64,000 bases of DNA, taken from the NCBI RefSeq assembly GCF_002105155.1, contig NW_019028996.1:480001-544000 (forward strand), given 5' to 3'. The first letter of the stretch is position 1. Every line of letters begins with the position of its first letter. Of this stretch, positions 11,701 through 21,784 are shown in pieces. The notes under the pieces were generated by a model. That model saw only the letters and a program-made list of their open reading frames with translations, was not told the origin of the DNA and ran no database searches. Both the position numbers and the translations under genes were made by a program. The DNA is from Lobosporangium transversale. Taxonomy: Eukaryota; Mortierellomycota; Mortierellomycetes; Mortierellales; Mortierellaceae.

Positions 11701-13114
11701 AGGAATGTGCTACAAGCAAAACCTGGATAACACCGTTTTTGATGGCTATCCCGGCATGGTTCCGTTTTATGCAATGTCTTCGACGCTATCGCGACACACT
11801 CGAATGGTTCCCTCATCTCCTCAATGCCGGCAAATACTTTTCGTCGTTGTCGCAGATCTTTGTCTTTTTTGCATTCCGCCTCTACAATACTTCACAGCTT
11901 AAGGCCCTTTACATTGTGATTTCGATCTTTACAAGCCTTTATACTTACTCCTGGGATGTGTATATGGACTGGGGTCTATTCCGGTTCGGCAAATATGGAG
12001 GGGGCGCATATGGGAATCCGCTCTTGAGGCCTGAGCTTGTTTATAACCGGAAATCTGTCTATTACTTGGCTATCGTGTTGGATTTCCTTGGAAGGTTCTC
12101 GTGGACTTCAAGACTCATGGGCTTAAGGCTCAATGGGATAGTTCTATCATTCATTCTAGCTTTGATTGAGGTGCTCCGGTAAGGCCATGATGGGAACAAA
12201 GTCATTGTTACCAGTTGAAGACCCTCATATTTTGCTGTTGCTGATATCTTCTATCGCTTAATATATTCATCGCCGATGCCTTGTTTAGTCGCTGGATGTG
12301 GAACTTTTTCCGCCTCGAGAACGAACATCTGAACAATTGTGGTCAGTTCCGAGCCATTAAAGATATTCCGCTCCCTTTCCATATTCGTGTGGCAGGCAAC
12401 GCTACCGAAGAAGAGGAAGACGAAGAAACGGAAGATGAGGCCGAAGGACGGAATGGCGTTAAATCTGAAGGCGGTGCAGTGAAGGACAGTAAGAAAGGGA
12501 CTGTGAGATTTACTGGCGGTGAAGAGATGGAAGTCTTGGCTGTATCGAATGGATCTGTAAACGGAGAGGCGGCTACGGATTCTTCTGATCGTGCATCCGT
12601 ACCTTCTAACGGATCACGCAAAGATAGACTTTTTGAATCTAGCAGTCCTCAAAATGCACTTTTGACTGTCCCACCTCTTGATACTGATGGGGATGGAGCA
12701 GCAGGAGTCGGTATTGGTAGCAGTAGCGCGTCTATACGGTCTACAGGGCCAACGAGTATCAAAGGTCATCATCGAATAGGTCTTCGAAAACGACCGAGCC
12801 AAGCGACGATGACAGACCATTCGCTCGGTGTACAGCGAAGCAACACGGTTGTGGATAACGCAATGACGGAGGCAGGTATCAATGAGGATCAGAGAGAGCA
12901 ATTAACAAGCATCAATAAGTTCTATGATCGTCGTGACTTCGATAGCAGGGTTTTAGATACAATATCGGACGGCTTCTTCAAAATTAGTAAACGATCGAAT
13001 GCCAGCAGGGCTGGCTCGATACGACATGGCGTTGGCGCCCAGGATCCAGACGCTAGTGGCAGGAACAGAAAAGATAGCACAGATGACGATGATACTGATG
13101 ATGATGAAGCATAG
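8768..13114 (+). CDS. SPX-EXS phosphate exporter (SYG1/XPR1 family)
   Basis: Nine exons: 8768-9353, 9489-9596, 9755-9846, 9967-10356, 10490-10720, 10849-11124, 11255-11576, 11701-12178, 12289-13114. All phases fit and give 1102 aa. The N-terminus [19 protein letters not shown] is the SPX signature, which senses inositol pyrophosphates; the SPX region is spread to about residue 440 by a low-complexity insert. Later come hydrophobic segments and the EXS domain (about residues 560-835) with [18 protein letters not shown] and [18 protein letters not shown]. The family exports phosphate (animal XPR1) or links phosphate to G-protein signalling (yeast Syg1). The last 270 residues are acidic and Ser/Thr-rich. 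Intron 5 starts with GC rather than GT, and intron 6 has A26 directly before its TAG acceptor. Confidence 0.93.
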
Positions 13115-13478
13115 ACTAGTATGGGTTAGCATAAAAAAAGAGTAACAAACGAGTAGCTGCGGAAATAACAGCAACGCAGACATTATATTCCAGTAGATTC
13201 TTGAATCTATTACTAAGGGGCGTTGTTGTATATGTATGTGTGTGTGTGTCGGTTAGTACGTGCTGGGGTTATCTGGGGGCGCAATGAAAGACACTTTATG
13301 TATCATATGGGAAATCAGACAAATATTTCGGATTTTTTGATCATGCTATGTTGCCACACAAGTGTCGCTTTTTTTTTTTTTTTTTTTTTTCTTTTTTTTT
13401 TTTTCATTATTATATACTATACGCGTAAGTGTTATGTTGCCACACCCAAGCACAGCACAAAAAGTAAGCGCAGTAGGC

Positions 13479-13491
13479 TTCCAGAAGCTTC
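13479..13491 (+). promoter_or_regulatory. Heat-shock element upstream of BAG gene B
   Basis: The sequence TTC-ca-GAA-gc-TTC is a perfect three-unit heat-shock element about 265 bp upstream of the ATG at 13756. It is the inverted-phase counterpart of the element before the other BAG gene, which supports shared Hsf1 control. Function is inferred from the consensus. Confidence 0.65.
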
Positions 13492-13603
13492 CCGCGTAAA
13501 AACAAAATTTAAGGTTGTGTGACAAATCCAAACTGCCAAATATAGAAATTACAGGCAAGTTCGTTGCCCTACGCATTTGTCAACGAACGCAAAGAAAAAA
13601 AAG

Positions 13604-13611
13604 TATAAAAG
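13604..13611 (+). promoter_or_regulatory. TATA box (TATAAAAG)
   Basis: A canonical TATAAAAG lies about 145 bp upstream of the ATG of BAG gene B and about 115 bp downstream of its heat-shock element. This arrangement is typical of stress-inducible promoters. Confidence 0.5.
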
Positions 13612-13755
13612 CCATTCTTTTAAGACTTTTTTACTTATTTTCATCTCAAAAAGAAACTTAACAACGACCTCATTCTAATCGAAGTCAACTTTCCCTGCTT
13701 CCACTTTTATTTCTTTTTTTTTTTTTTTCCCTTTTTTTTGCACCCATTCTACATC

Positions 13756-15768
13756 ATGTATTCATTCTACCCTGTGCACTCTTCTTCTAGGCGACAATAC
13801 CACCCCATCAACCCATCTTCTCTGCACCCTACACCTTATTCCCCTTATTTGTACTATCCAGTGCCTGCCTCAGCGCCTTTGATGCCATCACCGGCCTATA
13901 GTTCGATATCCGATCTGAACTATTTCTCTTTGGGCGATGATGGTACTGACGAGGAAGAGCTCTTGCTCCGTGCTGCTCTCGAACGTAAGCAGCAACAGCG
14001 TTTAGCCAAGCGGCAACACTATGAAGAGCTGTTGCAAAAGGAGCGTGCTCGTCATATCGCTATCGCCCAAGCGCAAGCGCGAGCTCGGGCCGAATACGAA
14101 GCCGAACAAGAAGCCATCCGCCGATATAACAAAGCCCAGTTGGCGAAGCAGCGACAGCAGCTGCAACGGCAACAACAACTAGCCTTATTTGAAGCTATTG
14201 CTTTGCAGCAGGCACAGCAGGAGCAAGAAGAGGCTCGTGCTCACGTTTATGCCCGTGCCCACGACAAAGTGGCATCCGCTGCTGCCGCTGCTACTCTCAG
14301 AGCCACTTTTGGTATCAACGGGATTGATGAAGATGACGAGAATGATGAGGAGAACACTTTGAATCCTGTCAGCAAGCTCTTGAGCACTTTGCTTGCTCCT
14401 CACTCGAACCGATCGATACCTCAGGAGGGTTATTCATACAAGCGCAATCATCACTGCTCTCTACAACTTCAACAGAAGCAGGGACAAGTCGGCCGAGAAG
14501 CTTCCGTTTCTACTACTTCATCGTCTGCTGGCACTTCAAAGGAAAGCCAAGACTTTAAGAGGGCCCAGAAGCTGAAGAAGGATGACCAAAAGAGTACCGC
14601 TGCCGCCGCTGCCGCCGCTGCATCTCAGAACGAGGTCGAGTTCTACGATGTTATCCCCACAATATTATCCTTTGTCGAGGCTCTCTTTGAAAGGGAAGAA
14701 GAGCCTGATGTCAACTCCAGCAAGGCCAACGGCGAGTCATCGGGCTCAGCTAGCAAGGACAAAGCACGCTACAAGCCCAATATGGCCTTCACGAGCACCA
14801 GTGCCAGTGCTAGCGCCAATGCTTCTTCACCCGCATTTGATCATCCATCTTCATCTTCTACAGAGTCATCTCCTGAGCTCCGTGCGGCCGACATCCTCCT
14901 CCGACGCCAAAAAAATCAGCAGCAGCAGGCTATGACTCTTCAACAGAAGCATTCCGAACTCAACTTGATCGACTCTGCGCTCGACAGCTTTGCACTCGAC
15001 CTGACCGAGGCCCTCAAGAATGATGTGAAAGAGGAGACTAAGCGGATCGTCCTTGCTGCAGAGGAGAATATTAGCAAGGCTATGTTCCAAATTGACTCTG
15101 TCCAGAGTGATGGCAACCTTTCAGTCCGCCAACGTCGCAAGGAGCTGATCAAGAAGAGTCAAGATATGCTTGACTTGGTTGATGGTTTTAAAAACCGTGA
15201 GGCCAACACCGGCAAGCAAGTCATTCGATCCACTCCCACTGCTGCTGAAGTCCTCGATACCACGCCGGCACCCTCTTCTAGCTCTTCAGCAGAGAAGGAG
15301 GGGGAGGGTGATAAAGTTGATGTTGAACTCGAGACGAAGATAGAGATCGAACCTGCTGATATAATTGATGCTTTGCCAGAAGAAAGCACTGTTAGAGCCT
15401 CTGTAGAGCAATCAATCCAGAGTAATAGCAAGAGTCAAGTTGAAGATGAGAATGAGGACAAAGACGAAGTTGTGGAGCCATATAATGTTGTGGCTACGGA
15501 AGCATCAGCTTCACCTCTCGAGTCAGAGACCATTCAGGAGAAACACAGTGACAATGAAGCCACTTCTACTGCTGCCTCTACTGATGTGCCAACCAATATC
15601 AAATCCACTGTCGCTGCCACTACTACTACCATCCCTGTAGAGACTGAGAGTGACATTGAGATCAATGTTAGGCTCGAACAAGAATCACATCCAGCTGTGG
15701 ACTCGGAAATGAAGGTTAATGATTCAGACTTATCGAACGATGACTATGAGCTCGTTCAAGATTTTTAA
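13756..15768 (+). CDS. BAG-domain protein B (Hsp70 co-chaperone-like)
   Basis: Single exon; the first ATG is at 13756 and gives 670 aa (the upstream in-frame TTG is not a start). The N-terminus is Tyr/Pro/Ser-rich. A long Gln/Arg/Glu-rich coiled-coil segment (about residues 75-175) is followed by Ala and Ser tracts. The BAG domain is at about residues 400-480, with AEENISKAMFQID and SVRQRRKELIKK, close to the same block in protein A. The last 190 residues are acidic, with long Ser/Thr/Glu/Val stretches. The role is Hsp70 nucleotide exchange or client targeting by family. A heat-shock element and a TATA box upstream suggest stress induction. The region outside the BAG domain is not recognisable. 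Confidence 0.8.
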   Translation: MYSFYPVHSSSRRQYHPINPSSLHPTPYSPYLYYPVPASAPLMPSPAYSSISDLNYFSLGDDGTDEEELLLRAALERKQQQRLAKRQHYEELLQKERARHIAIAQAQARARAEYEAEQEAIRRYNKAQLAKQRQQLQRQQQLALFEAIALQQAQQEQEEARAHVYARAHDKVASAAAAATLRATFGINGIDEDDENDEENTLNPVSKLLSTLLAPHSNRSIPQEGYSYKRNHHCSLQLQQKQGQVGREASVSTTSSSAGTSKESQDFKRAQKLKKDDQKSTAAAAAAAASQNEVEFYDVIPTILSFVEALFEREEEPDVNSSKANGESSGSASKDKARYKPNMAFTSTSASASANASSPAFDHPSSSSTESSPELRAADILLRRQKNQQQQAMTLQQKHSELNLIDSALDSFALDLTEALKNDVKEETKRIVLAAEENISKAMFQIDSVQSDGNLSVRQRRKELIKKSQDMLDLVDGFKNREANTGKQVIRSTPTAAEVLDTTPAPSSSSSAEKEGEGDKVDVELETKIEIEPADIIDALPEESTVRASVEQSIQSNSKSQVEDENEDKDEVVEPYNVVATEASASPLESETIQEKHSDNEATSTAASTDVPTNIKSTVAATTTTIPVETESDIEINVRLEQESHPAVDSEMKVNDSDLSNDDYELVQDF

Positions 15769-16404
15769 AGTACAATTTTTAATCTGTAGTTTTTCCCAAT
15801 AAAAGTTATTCATGTTAATAAATCTGTAAAAATGCATTATCAGAAGGATACAAAAAAGCTTGAAATGTTTTCTTTAATGTCTTTTGCTCGACTTCTTTGG
15901 TTTTCTCCCTTTGAAAGTATTTCTGAAAGCAAAAGGATTTTATTACACACACGCTGACCGGTTGAATTATGGTACAGTTTTACTCGAGACTAAGTGATAC
16001 GTGCAAAAAGTGCATTCAACGTTTCTCTCTTTTCTTTCTCTTTCTCGCCCGCTTGTCTACTCACTACTTTCCTTTTCCCATGTTGATCTTGCCGTATCCG
16101 GCACAGATCTGGTGGTTTATGAAAGTTCACCAGTTAATTCCCCAACCAAGAATGCCAGTGTTGGTACAACCGAGCCTCAGTCGGTGCAGAAAATCTAGCC
16201 AAAATTGGCCATAGATAGATTCAACATTAAGATAGACCTTGAATGATATAGCCCATTTGACTGCTCTGCTGGAACAGTTTTATTCTAAAAGTGGTTCTTT
16301 CCGAATGTGTCTGTTTAATGCTTTTTTCTCTTCGTTTTTTTATTTAATTAAGAAGAGTGACAAAATAAAGACAATGAAAAAATAAGTCGTTGCTCTCTTT
16401 TTCA

Positions 16405-16437
<33 letters not shown>

Positions 16438-16622
16438 CAAAAAATAATTAAAAAAAAAAAAAAAAAATTATATATATATATATATATATATCCGTCATTT
16501 AACGCTTTTTTACCATTTTTTTTCTTCTAATTTTGAGAGAACTTGGGTCGAGGAGTGAAAGGTTTATGAATGAATATTGGGGAAAGCTTTTTTCTTTTCT
16601 TTTTTTATTATTTCATGATCCT
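15769..16622. other. Intergenic between convergent genes
   Basis: Convergent 3' flanks of BAG gene B (+) and COX12 (-). It holds a T tract followed by an A tract and a (TA)n run at about 16410-16490, which could form a long A/T hairpin. No gene is seen; open frames at 15969-16214 lack any recognisable feature. Confidence 0.6.
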
Positions 16623-17451
16623 TTAAACAGTGATCTTGAAAGGGAGAGTACCCTCCTCACGCTGCTCATCCCATTTGGAGACCTATATATAATTTCAGGA
16701 GTAGAGAAATATACATGAGTGATATTGCTCGCAAAGGATGTGTGATCAGCGATATTTAACCTACACATGGGAAATCAATATATATATATACATACCCAGT
16801 CATTGGGGCAGATGCTCTTGAAGACCTTGTAGAAATCCTTGCAGGGAGCAAAGTCCTCGCCACGAGCGTTGATGCACTTGTAATAATCACCATACGCCTG
16901 CCAGCAGTGCTTGCTCTGGTTGGTGTTGGGGAAACGAGCGTCGAAAGGAGCTATATTGAATAAACACAACAAATAAAGTTCATAAAAAGAAAAAGAAAAA
17001 GAAAAAACAAAAGAAAAGGGTTACATCATTTGCTCCTTTCATTCTTTCTCTGCCTTATATGCTCTATGCATTACAACAGAACCGTGAAGTAAAGAATTGT
17101 GATATGAAGCAATTGAGAAAAGAACAAGAAGGCCGAAAGAGAAAAATAACACGGGAAACCAAAAGAAAATGAATAGTGGAGGATTAACAGTGCAAGACAG
17201 GTAGAACATGCGTTTGTATATGCGTATGGATGCGTGTATCTGTGTAGCGTGGTCTAATGTATTTCGCGACAACTCTATAGACGCCGTTGTTCCGATAGTA
17301 GCTTGAAACGCTTCCTGATCCGCGTTTGTTTTTTTTGATGTGATGGATCGCCTTTTTTTTTTTTTTTTTTTTTTTTCCTTCTTTTAAGTAGTATATGTCT
17401 GGAATCATAATACGCACCAGTCTCAATCTTGATCTCAGCGTTGTCAGACAT
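16623..17451 (-). CDS. COX12: Cytochrome c oxidase subunit VIb
   Basis: Three exons (17451-17418, 16950-16796, 16682-16623) join in phase to give 82 aa, the family's usual length. The first exon encodes only the start and 11 codons (MSDNAEIKIET). The core holds the twin Cys motif: C-x9-C in CWQAYGDYYKC and C-x10-C starting at CKDFYKV. Two disulphides hold the helical hairpin, with import by the Mia40 pathway. The end reads CPNDWV then KWDEQREEGT, as in yeast Cox12 and animal COX6B. The protein sits on the intermembrane-space face of complex IV at the dimer interface. Introns carry a T-rich tract. No part is missing. Confidence 0.95.
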
Positions 17452-18158
17452 GGCGAAGGATGATTGTTTGTTCCGTGGAAAGAAAGTGATTATCGGATTG
17501 ATTCAAAAATGGATGATGGAATAAAAAAGCGGGTCCGAAAACAGCCACTAAGAATGTTGATTGGCGCGCCGGTCAGTACAGCACAAGTCTCTCTCAAAAT
17601 ACGTCATAGAAGTGGCGTTTGGTGTCTTTCTTCCAAGGAGATGTTCCATTCTTGTCCGTCGACTGGAGAGTTGCAATGAATGAACCTGATAACATTGTAT
17701 GCGTTTAATACATATGCTTAAGCTGTCCAATCGCCAGCGATGAACAACTGTAGTCCTGTGCTTCTTTCTAACCATATGAGACCACAGTTATGGTACATAG
17801 AAATAGTGTCAGTTTTTCGATCTGTTTGATATATATTTTTTTACACATTAGATGATATGATAAATACGAACTGATGAACTGGCAATGCATAAAAATATTA
17901 TTGATGCAAGCGCTAGTGAGTCCATGCCAAGAAAGTATATCGAAAATCAGCAATAACCGTGTATCGAGCTAAATCATAGTACACAACGTTTATCTTTTAA
18001 TCTTTCACTTGCCTCTACCAACTCTCAACCTTTTACTCCTTCTACTCTAGGCCTAAAGATAAACAATACGCTACCTCTTTGCTAACTTCTTTTTCGCTAG
18101 AGGGATGTTATCGAGTCAGTCTTCAAACTGATCTAAAATGATTGTCATTCAAGACTAC

Positions 18159-18198
<40 letters not shown>

Positions 18199-18538
18199 CA
18201 TCGCTGGCTCAAGTCTTTATCTCAAACAGCAACAGTACTAGGTCAATTCTCACCGAGCACAGACTCCAGGACACAAAAGAGGCAAGGAATCAACTGAAAC
18301 AGCACGATGGAATAAAGATTGCTAAGCATGAGACGGCATATAGACATGTGGTTACGCGAGGAGTATCTGTGCTGGCGAAAGTTGGACTTTTCACAGTCCC
18401 CCACACAGTCAATCAGTTAGGTGCATTCCAGGCATCGTTGCCTGTTCTTTTTTGGTTGAGGATATAAATATTGATATTACTCATGTTATTCTTTAATTGA
18501 ATAATCCGTTCATTCCTAACTGCAACTATTGTATTTAG
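17452..18538. other. Intergenic, no gene seen
   Basis: 5' flank of COX12 and further non-coding sequence. A T tract abuts an A tract at about 18161-18199. Open frames on both strands are short and show no motif. The stretch ends at the truncated copy of the nuclease-like gene. Confidence 0.6.
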
Positions 18539-18792
18539 GAACTCAAAAACACATATCTCGTTGTTCCAGTGGCCGTTCGCAAAGACACGGACACTGATAT
18601 CCACCTTCCTACTCTGCAGTGATTTCGTGGTCACATCATGTGTACTCTCTACATACAGGCGAACATCTCTCGCTGCTGCAGATGCAAGCTCGCCGCTATG
18701 TCGGTTAGTTGGAGTTGGAAGTGTTAGCATAAAAAGTAGTGTTGGTATAGCTTCAAGGTTGTATGATAGGTACGACATGCTATAACTTACGG
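18539..18792 (-). pseudogene. Truncated duplicate of the nuclease-like gene at 21785-24052
   Basis: These 254 bp match 22385-22638 at a constant offset of 3846 with no gap and about 14 mismatches counted by eye (near 94% identity). The copy covers the end of exon 4, all of the 95-bp intron and the first third of exon 5. It therefore arose from DNA, not from spliced mRNA. It breaks off on both sides: on the low side, after the Glu of the E-x-K motif, the frame runs into unrelated sequence. It keeps the GRKVD-type motif as SRKVD. It cannot make a full product. Confidence 0.85.
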
Positions 18793-19002
18793 AAATTGGC
18801 TTAATCCATTTAGTATTCTATTCCGTAGAAAAATATATTTTGTCCGGCCACTGTACATGTAGTAAAGGGCACCAGGGTTGTGTAAAGGTCAGCAGAGGAT
18901 AATCTAGATAAGAAAAAATAAAAATAAAAAATAAAAAATAAAAGTCAATTAGCATGGCATCACAGTTATGGTGGTCATTTGAATGTCACAAAGGAAGAAG
19001 GT

Positions 19003-19500
19003 GAGCATCCATCCTAAAGACTACCCCATGGGAACTCAATTGCTACCATGACAGGCGCCAGTAAGACCACACTCGTCGCAACTACTCAGGGACACCGTGC
19101 AGGACGTAACCCGACACCCAGGCCAAGAGTAACCGCATAGTGACAAGTGCGTTTTCAGCCCGAAAAGATGAGCATCCATCCTAAAGGCTACCCCATGGAA
19201 ACTCATTTGCTACCATGACAGGCGCCAGTAGGACCACACTCGTCGCAACTACTCAGGGACACCGTGCAGGACGTAACCTGACACCCAGGCCAAGAGTAAC
19301 CGCATAGTGACTAGTGTGTTTTCAGCCCGAAAAGCAGAAATCCATCCTAAAGGCTACCCCATGGAAACTCAATTGCTACCATGACAGGCGCCAGTAGGAC
19401 CACACTCGTCGCAACTACTCAGGGACACCGTGCAGGACGTAACCTGACACCCAGGCCAAGAGTAACCGCATAGTGACAAGTGTGTTTTCATTCGCCGAAA
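19003..19500. repeat. Three tandem copies of a 167-bp repeat
   Basis: Three head-to-tail units start at about 19003, 19170 and 19336 with periods of 167 and 166 bp and only scattered substitutions between units. On the minus strand every unit keeps about 33 open codons rich in Cys (in order LCGYS, PGC, VTSC, SSCDEC, GACHGS) that end at a stop or at a possible GTAGCA donor. The repeat could be a minisatellite or a run of exon-like Cys-rich modules. I found no start codon or host gene for it. Confidence 0.8.
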
Positions 19501-19628
19501 AAGAATAGGGAATGTGGAAGTAAAGTGATGAACGAAATAAACAATAAAATGTCGCGTCATTCATTCATATGATGTTCTGTCTCGTGGCTTTGAAATCATC
19601 AGCAATCTAAGCTGGAAGCGATTTTGAG

Positions 19629-19646
19629 AACAAGCACGTGCTTGTT
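19629..19646. repeat. 18-bp perfect palindrome
   Basis: AACAAGCACGTGCTTGTT is its own reverse complement and has a CACGTG core (an E-box, the bHLH target). It abuts the left arm of the inverted repeat at 19645-20052. Confidence 0.8.
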
Positions 19647-20052
19647 AATTTTTTAAATTTGAAAAAATTTCTAAGTCGAACACCGCAGGAAAGGCTCTTT
19701 TTTTTATTTCAAAGTCATTTACACCACAGAGAATAGCTTTTTTTTCTTTTTTATTTATTTCTTTTAATTTCTCTATATTTTTTAAAGATGAGAATGATGA
19801 GAGGTAAATTTCGTAGTGATAATCGGATGAATAAATGAGACTGTGAAATAAGAGCAAGAAAAACAGTAGAGTGATTCACACGAAGGTCATTTACCTGTGA
19901 TCTGGACTTTGCTTGAAAAAAAATGACTTAAAAAAAAAGTTTGGACAGAGAAAAAAAAAGCTATCCCCTGTGATGTAAATGACTTGGAAAAAAAAAAAAA
20001 AAAAAAAGAGTGTGTTTGACTTGGAAATTTTTTCAAATTTAAAAAAGAGACC
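19645..20052. mobile_element. Long inverted repeat, MITE-like
   Basis: The left arm (about 19645-19755) and right arm (about 19945-20052) are inverted copies, alignable by eye over about 105 bp. Shared blocks include TTTTTTAAATTTGAAAAAATTTC, AAGTC(G/A)AACAC and GTCATTTACA(C/T)CACAG. About 190 bp of A/T-rich DNA without coding potential lies between them. Such a short non-coding element with long terminal inverted repeats resembles a MITE or foldback element. I could not find a clear target-site duplication. Confidence 0.55.
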
Positions 20053-20886
20053 TCCAGCCAAAATGTCAAGTTTGGCTTGATCTGTAAAAAGTCGACAGAA
20101 GAATGGAGTTTGCTCGAGCGTAAATTCGCCAGGTTAATCTAATAGAATAAGGGATGCTGTACCAAGGACGCAACAGGATATTTTCATGCTAGGCTACACC
20201 ATACTGACACTTGTAAACTGGCGGTGTATTGAACCAGTCAAGCCCATTGGCGAAAAAAAAAAAAAAAAAAAAAAAATTAACTGGCTTTGGTGTACCGGTG
20301 AAAAAAAATGCACTAGAATTTATGTAGTATCTACAAATGATCTCTAATACTAAATTTGTTGTGCAGCGTGATCATGATGGCAACGTATTGCTACAGGAGA
20401 TAGCCATATCAAGCAAGCAAACGAAAAGGATGAAAAATGTCTGTAGTTCTAAGAGCTTTGAGCAAGCTTTATCACAGAAATCGACTGCAGCTCCTTCAAG
20501 ACCTTGCAAAAGGAATGAATCTACAGAGGGCATGCTACTCGTAATAGACTAAAGGCATACTTTTGCTTTTGCTTATATTTTATGACCCCAATCAACCCCG
20601 CAAGTACTTTAAACGTAATAAGCACTAATGTAAGTTAAATGCAGCAGTTGCTTGGTCCAATCACCATTTAAGTTGAAGATAACGTCGATTATATCCTTAA
20701 CGTGGAACAGAGGGCCAAGCCTGTCGCTCTTTTAGTTAGGCCTTTTCAAATATAAATGGTTACTTAACAAAATTCTTATAATTGAAAGAGACCAACCAAA
20801 AAGAGCGACAAGCTTCCTCTGACGTGTAGGACAAATGGACTTGAGTCACTGATTATGGCTCTGTAAATTCGTCAGACTTGCATGAA
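20053..20886. other. Intergenic; one uncertain short frame
   Basis: Mostly non-coding, with an A tract at about 20254-20276. A 71-codon frame at 20337-20552 (+) starts with ATG (MISNTKFVVQRDHDGN) but resembles nothing. It may be an upstream exon of the small gene that follows or chance. Confidence 0.4.
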
Positions 20887-21327
20887 ATGGATAGCTCAAA
20901 ATATGGTATATTTGCTCTTACTGAATGTTTATTTGTGAACCCCCCTTCCTATATTTAATGGACAATTTTGGTTAATGAATATCAAGGACTGCATTGTGAT
21001 TTGGAGATTTGAAAATATCGGAACCTGCGGACATAATGTAAGGATAGACATCTTGGAAATACCATCTAAAATCGAATCTGGATGTAAATCAAACATTTTC
21101 CTTTTATCTTCACTTTCGATAGATTAATGGACGGTACATTTGCCCCATGGAACCCAACGGAGAGGATGGTCAGGGTTTTCGACCTGATTTAATAAGGGTA
21201 AGGAACCTCGAAGAAAAAAAAACTCAAGACTCATATTCGCTACTTTCTTCATCTATAGCTCCAAATAAATGACGATGCACAGAATGTAGCACAAGTTCTT
21301 AATGAATTAACGGACTCGAAGCTTTAG
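20887..21327 (+). pseudogene. Small three-exon gene broken in a C6 tract
   Basis: Exons 20887-21037, 21123-21197 and 21259-21327 are bounded by good GT-AG sites, and the last two joins are phase 0. The first exon starts at ATG (MDSSKYGIFALTE) and has one base too many. The frame shifts inside CCCCCC at 20940-20945, where the reading NPP would continue as PIFNGQFW in the other frame. The 3' exons encode INGRYICPMEPNGEDG and then LQINDDAQNVAQVL before TAG. The product would be about 97 aa with no family I recognise. It could be a recent pseudogene, a one-base assembly error in the C tract, or a programmed shift. Confidence 0.4.
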
Positions 21328-21784
21328 ACTCTGTTTCGACATTTGTAAGTAGAAATGTATGCTATCATTACTATGATCACTATCCAAATTTCTTTCTTTT
21401 TTTTTATTATATATTCTTCATTTTCTTCATATATATTTTGACTTGTCCAGGTCATGGTCAGTACGTAAGAAGTTGGTCCCAGAAAGGTTCACGGATTCTG
21501 GCACAAAGGAGCGTCTGAAGATGTGTCAGGCCTGTCTCCCAGCCGTTTCTAGCAAAAATCTGTTAAATCACACCAGATCTAGCCAGCTTTTTATGATAGC
21601 GATTCTACATTTGTTTTGTAATTTTCAGAAGCATTGATATAGACTCATATAGCGTACACGACGATTTCAATTACTACTAACCGTGGGACAGCCAGAAATA
21701 AAGAACCCTCTCTTTGTCCTATTGAACTTTAGTTCCATATTACATAGTAAGTTATATCAATTAGGTTAAAACATTGCAACCCCA
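21328..21784. other. Intergenic
   Basis: No gene supported. A 64-codon ATG frame at 21443-21637 (+) follows a possible acceptor but matches nothing. Confidence 0.5.

Noticed and set aside
13738-13755. Upstream extension of BAG protein B
   Set aside because: The frame opens at TTG; the first ATG is at 13756. The same applies to the TTG at 3160 before BAG protein A.
16410-16490. T-tract/A-tract hairpin as a terminator
   Set aside because: Such paired homopolymers are common across this window and no specific gene end coincides with it.
19003-19500. CRISPR-like array
   Set aside because: Units are 167 bp and directly adjacent with no unique spacers; it is a tandem repeat in a eukaryotic genome.
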